Assembly: GCF_900110075.1 (NCBI RefSeq)
Contig: NZ_FOCJ01000013.1
Span: 1 to 64,000, forward strand
Origin: Paenibacillus sp. OV219
GTDB taxonomy: Bacteria > Bacillota > Bacilli > Paenibacillales > Paenibacillaceae
Direction of reading: 5' to 3'
DNA length: 64,000 nucleotides
The notes under the pieces are model-generated. The model worked only from the letters and a program-made list of their open reading frames with translations. It was not told where the DNA came from and ran no database searches. The translations under genes were made by a program, and so were the position numbers. Positions 60,689 to 64,000 of the stretch are shown in pieces (position 1 is the first letter of the stretch; each line of letters begins with the position of its first letter).

Positions 60689-61252
60689 ATGTTTGACATT
60701 GCCATCATCGGTGCTGGACCTGCAGGAGCCAGCGCAGCGCTGTTCACCGCAAAGGCTGGGAAGAAAACGTTACTCATTGATAGTGATAAGAGTGTTACAA
60801 AAAAAGCTTGGATCGAGAACCATTACGGCGTTCCGGGCTTGAAGGGTCCTGAACTCGTCGATATTGGCAAGCAGCAGGCGACCAAGTTCGGCGCTGAGCT
60901 TGTTGCGGATGCCGTCGTGAATGTTACGAAGCAGGAGAATGGCTTCAAAGTCGAGACGGAGAGCTCGTCGTACGAGGCCACTCACGTTATCTTCGCAACA
61001 GGCCTTGGCGCAGATCTTGCTGAGAAAATCGGCCTTGAGATCAAACCAGGTACAGAGCCGCGCATCAAGTCGATTATTGCTTGTGACGCAAGTGGCAAGA
61101 CAAATATTGAAGGCATCTGGGCAGCCGGTACGATTGCCGGTGTCAGTATGCATACCATTATTACTGCAGGCGACGGTGCGAAGGTTGCTATCAACATCAT
61201 TAGTGAGCTGAATGGTACGCGTTATGTGGATCATGACTTGCTTACAACTTAA
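60689..61252 (+). CDS. Minimal FAD-binding protein, thioredoxin-reductase-like
   Basis: A 187-residue protein containing just the FAD domain of thioredoxin-reductase-type enzymes: IIGAGPAGASAALF near 5-18, THVIFATGLGADLA near 99-112 and GIWAAGTIAGVSMHTIITAGDGA near 146-168. The NADPH domain and the CxxC pair of true thioredoxin reductases are absent. Length and continuity suggest a natural short form (similar ~190-residue proteins occur in bacilli), not a truncation. ATG 60689 follows GGAGTTGTTG-type purines (AAGGAG at 60673-60678). Confidence 0.8.
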   Translation: MFDIAIIGAGPAGASAALFTAKAGKKTLLIDSDKSVTKKAWIENHYGVPGLKGPELVDIGKQQATKFGAELVADAVVNVTKQENGFKVETESSSYEATHVIFATGLGADLAEKIGLEIKPGTEPRIKSIIACDASGKTNIEGIWAAGTIAGVSMHTIITAGDGAKVAINIISELNGTRYVDHDLLTT

Positions 61253-61279
61253 TCGAATTGCAATAATCGAAAGAATTGA

Positions 61280-61315
61280 AGAGGAACTGACCCGAGTGCG
61301 GGCAGTTCCTCTTTG
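61280..61315 (+). terminator. Intrinsic terminator
   Basis: GAGGAACTG-acCCgagtgCGGg-CAGTTCCTC then TTTGTGTTT, closing the FAD protein gene. Confidence 0.85.
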
Positions 61316-61360
61316 TGTTTCTAATGAATATCGTATAGGCAGGAGAGGAGAGATGTATGC

Positions 61361-62248
61361 TTGATCTACGTTGTCCGAATGGGTGATTCACTAGAGGGCA
61401 TTGCATTGCGATTCCGCACGACGGTACCTAAGCTACTGGATGCGAATGTGATTTGCGATCCGAGCGTTATTTTTGTCGATCAACCGATTCTCGTTCCAGA
61501 TGCTGGGTTTGAGTATCAGCGAGCCGGCGGCTATCCTTATTACGTTGTTCAGTTCGGGGACACATTATCGTGTTTGGCATCACAATTCCATCAGACGGAA
61601 ACGGGACTCGCCGCCGCGAACCAGCTGCAGCCGGGCAGTCCGCCTGTCATGGACAGCGAGCTGATCGTTGGGTTTACGAGACCCGATCCGGTGAAGCTCG
61701 CTGACAGCTGGAGGAAGACCGCAACGGAAGCGAAGTGCGACTTCAACTCCATGCAGATGCACGGCATCTATTATATTGGCTCTTATCAGTGGGAGACGAT
61801 AGGAGAGTCTGGTTTGCCGTACTTGATCCCTCTTCTAAAGGATTCTTGCGAGCTGGTCCGCTACTATGCAGTACTTAGTCTGGGTCGTATCGCAACAGGG
61901 CAAGGCGTGCAGTCCGCACTTCAAGGAGCGCTCCAAGACAGCGACGCTTCGGTCGCGCAGCTTGCCGAGTTCGCTCTTGCTCGCGCGCAGCTTGTACCGA
62001 GTTTAACGAAGCGTCTCCATATAACATCCGCCGATCAGCAGCTGTACAAGGAGCCAAGCGGTACATCCGCCTCGGTACCAGTGCCTAAGGGAAGCGAAGT
62101 GATCTCGCTCAGGTGGAACATCCCTAGCAGCACGAACGAAGAAGGACCAAGAGGCGGACTGGAATATTATGATCAAGTACAAGTGCAAAGTACGGGACAG
62201 ATTGGCTACCTCGGCAGAATCGGGTTCAATGATTCCCAGCTCATCTAG
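61361..62248 (+). CDS. LysM-HEAT repeat protein
   Basis: A 295-residue protein. Two LysM-like modules (MIYVVRMGDSLEGIALRF near 1-18 and YYVVQFGDTLSCLASQF near 60-76) bind peptidoglycan-type sugars or sit in spore coats. HEAT-like helical repeats (LIPLLKDSCELVRYYAVLSLGRIAT, near 153-177, then a second) follow, and an SH3-like beta end. No signal peptide, although LysM domains act outside or in the spore. TTG 61361 is the only start with a purine-rich site (GGAGAGGAGAG) upstream, though the spacing is a little long. Confidence 0.7.
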   Translation: MIYVVRMGDSLEGIALRFRTTVPKLLDANVICDPSVIFVDQPILVPDAGFEYQRAGGYPYYVVQFGDTLSCLASQFHQTETGLAAANQLQPGSPPVMDSELIVGFTRPDPVKLADSWRKTATEAKCDFNSMQMHGIYYIGSYQWETIGESGLPYLIPLLKDSCELVRYYAVLSLGRIATGQGVQSALQGALQDSDASVAQLAEFALARAQLVPSLTKRLHITSADQQLYKEPSGTSASVPVPKGSEVISLRWNIPSSTNEEGPRGGLEYYDQVQVQSTGQIGYLGRIGFNDSQLI

Positions 62249-62254
62249 CGCGGT

Positions 62255-63061
62255 TTACCTCGATATACGCCAATTCGCCAGCTTGAGAGTTGCCGTGATG
62301 GATACAATGGCGAAGCCGAGTAATACGATGCAATTGATCATCACATCATGGCTCCAGCCGGTAAGCATCGCCCCTCGGAGCGCTTCGGCCGCATAGGTGG
62401 TCGGTAGCAAATACGAGATCCATTGAATAGGGAGCGGCAGCTGATCGATCGACACCATCACTGGCGATAAGAACGTAATCAACATCATGAGTGCTTGGGC
62501 GAGCATGTTCGTGAGCTGGTGATTTGGCGACCAGAAGCCCATGCATACGCCGATTCCGACTACACTTGCTAACGCTAGAATAGCCACGAGCGGAAGTGCC
62601 CAGGAGAAGTGGAACTGAATATCATACATCCATTGTCCGAATAAGGCTAGAAGTACGAAGGAAGGCAATGTGCTCATAAGCCCTCTCAGCAGGATGGCAA
62701 TGACGAAATTCAGCTTCGAGATTGGCAGCGAAGCATAGAACGTGAAATGACCGTCATGCTTTTGCCACGAAATTTCTTGCGCCATTGCATTCAAACCCAT
62801 AACGAGCAATCCGAAAATCATGTTGCCGGCGATCATCTGAATCATTGCCTCTTTGGTTGGGTTCTCCACGAAGAAACGCATGAACAGGAGAGTCGTAAGC
62901 GGGAACATCGTCGCCATAAGCACGACCCACACCCAGCTGTCTCTAATTATTGCGAACTGAATGCGAAACAGAATACTAAGCTCTGTCCATATTCTCGCAG
63001 GGGTTGGAGCAATGGAAGAGCGTTCGATAGGCTGAAGCTTCGCCTCGGCAGCTGATTTCAT
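62255..63061 (-). CDS. ABC transporter permease
   Basis: A 268-residue ABC-2 type permease with about six spans. The N-terminal cytoplasmic part precedes FRIQFAIIRDSWVWVV near 32-47. It partners the ATPase encoded upstream: its ATG overlaps the ATPase stop (ATGA at 63058-63061). Direction and sequence type suggest export. GAGGTGAT lies upstream. Confidence 0.88.
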   Translation of the reverse strand: MKSAAEAKLQPIERSSIAPTPARIWTELSILFRIQFAIIRDSWVWVVLMATMFPLTTLLFMRFFVENPTKEAMIQMIAGNMIFGLLVMGLNAMAQEISWQKHDGHFTFYASLPISKLNFVIAILLRGLMSTLPSFVLLALFGQWMYDIQFHFSWALPLVAILALASVVGIGVCMGFWSPNHQLTNMLAQALMMLITFLSPVMVSIDQLPLPIQWISYLLPTTYAAEALRGAMLTGWSHDVMINCIVLLGFAIVSITATLKLANWRISR

Positions 63062-64000
63062 AGACCGATCACCTCGTTTTGCGCAGCATTATCAATATGG
63101 AAATAGACATCCTCCAAGCTGGAGGGCTTAATCGAATATTCTAGGATAGGCAGCTCTGGATGGCTCGTAATGAAGTCCAGCAGCTCGCTGGCATCACGCT
63201 TCTCGGCAAGTAGAAGGAGGCGGTTCTCAGAGAGAACTTGCACCGTGCCGAAGCGGGCTAGCATGGCTTCGATCTCTTCTCGAGTGCCAATCGAGGTGAA
63301 CAGCTCGAACTTGAGCCGCGGGTCAACCTGTTGCTTCAGCTTCGCAACCGAATCGATAGCAAGCAGCTTGCCATGATTGATAACAGCAACGCGGTGCACA
63401 ACCTGCTCGGCCTCTAGCACATTATGCGTGACTAGTATAATGGTAGCGCCTTCACGATTACGCATGTTAATCATGTCCCACACCAACCGCCGATTGCGCG
63501 GGTCTAGCTCATTCGTAGGCTCATCGAGAATGAGCACTGGCGAATGCCCGATCAAGACCGTTCCAATGCCGATCATTCGCTTCTGCCCACCGGACAGCTG
63601 CTTGAGCTGCTTGTCGCGGAATTTGCTCATCTCGAATTGTTCGAGCAGATCCTTCGTTTGACGCGTCGCGTCTTCTTTCGACATTCCTCTTAACCGGCCC
63701 GTGAATTCCAGTGCTTCATGCACCTTAAGTGGGGCTAGTACATGAGGCTCTTGGGCGTAATAGGCGACCAAGGAAGCCGCTCGCTTCGTCTGTCCTGCAA
63801 TATTCGTCCCGTCGAAGAGTACCTGCCCTTCAGTCGGCTTCAGCAAGCCGACCATCTGCTTGATCAGCGTGGACTTGCCAGCGCCATTCGGGCCGAGAAT
63901 ACCGAGTATCTCGCCTGCAGGAATGTCGAAGGAGATGTTGTCATTTGCTTTCACAATACTGCGCTTTTTGCCTTTGTACACATGACTGACCTGGTCGATT
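63058..64000 (-). CDS. ABC transporter ATP-binding protein (5' end beyond the window)
   Basis: The open frame continues to the right edge, so the true start lies outside; a GTG at 63981 is internal to the first domain, since the residues before it (IDQVSHVYKGKK) fit the usual start of this domain. Walker A GPNGAGKST, the signature LSGGQKRMIGIG and Walker B LILDEPTNELD are visible, followed by a C-terminal extension of about 90 residues typical of drug or antibiotic exporters. It forms an exporter with the permease downstream. Confidence 0.92.
   Translation of the reverse strand, partial: IDQVSHVYKGKKRSIVKANDNISFDIPAGEILGILGPNGAGKSTLIKQMVGLLKPTEGQVLFDGTNIAGQTKRAASLVAYYAQEPHVLAPLKVHEALEFTGRLRGMSKEDATRQTKDLLEQFEMSKFRDKQLKQLSGGQKRMIGIGTVLIGHSPVLILDEPTNELDPRNRRLVWDMINMRNREGATIILVTHNVLEAEQVVHRVAVINHGKLLAIDSVAKLKQQVDPRLKFELFTSIGTREEIEAMLARFGTVQVLSENRLLLLAEKRDASELLDFITSHPELPILEYSIKPSSLEDVYFHIDNAAQNEVIGL

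Overview
The window looks like chromosome of a spore-forming Firmicute of the Paenibacillus/Cohnella type. This rests on the DhaS-like aldehyde dehydrogenase, the yojF-bshB2 bacillithiol pair with FosB, the YesM/YesN-type two-component system next to Lpl-type sugar ABC transporters, strong AGGAGG ribosome binding sites and frequent TTG starts. No phage, plasmid, transposase or CRISPR genes were found.

Layout. 1-1142: the 3' end of a 23S rRNA, no 5S before a bidirectional terminator, and an extra mraY facing it. 1.3-3.5 kb: three decayed genes (unknown, Nudix, PyrE-like) around an intact DUF2332 gene. 3.5-15.3 kb: single genes and pairs, including an ankyrin protein, a sporulation-kinase-like histidine kinase, a divergent protein kinase, dhaS, a GC-rich serine hydrolase that may be foreign, yojF-bshB2, an acetamidase-like enzyme, a Gfo/Idh/MocA oxidoreductase and a VanW protein. 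15.4-28.9 kb: an unbroken, tightly packed run of about 25 plus-strand genes (several GNAT acetyltransferases, Nudix, PaiB, HAD phosphatases, an inositol-monophosphatase-like enzyme, a P-loop kinase, FosB, GrpB, MFS exporter, small membrane proteins). I see no internal terminator, and a strong one closes it at 28966. It reads as a stockpile of detoxification and metabolite-repair genes, with at least three decayed members.

29-31 kb holds two minus-strand genes, an HTH protein and an RNase H-fold protein. 30.3-46 kb is a carbohydrate locus: response regulator and sensor kinase, two paralogous binding lipoproteins flanking two permeases, a GH35 beta-galactosidase-like enzyme, a GH141-like beta-helix protein, a gutted GH29 fucosidase and a phytanoyl-CoA-dioxygenase-like enzyme. 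Together they suggest sensing, import and breakdown of a galactose- and possibly fucose-containing glycan. 46-48.8 kb: a Tat-exported Rieske protein, then selD-mnmH, which would make 2-selenouridine in tRNA. 48.8-64 kb: peptidase-like hydrolase, AAC(3)-like acetyltransferase, transglutaminase-like and YcaQ-like proteins, a MASE4-PAS-GGDEF cyclase, an unusual FtsH paralogue, a palindromic repeat cluster, methyltransferase, epimerase, erythromycin-esterase-like protein, a minimal FAD protein, a LysM/HEAT protein and a two-gene ABC exporter running off the right edge.

The most striking pattern is that several broken genes share one architecture: a recognisable N-terminus or C-terminus, or both, with internal coding sequence missing. 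I see this in the Nudix, GNAT, HIT, Zn-ribbon and GH29 genes, and the PyrE-like gene lacks its 5' part. This points to decay by internal deletions rather than point mutations, or to an assembly problem; reads and relatives would decide. No complete, clearly new multi-gene system could be demonstrated from sequence alone.
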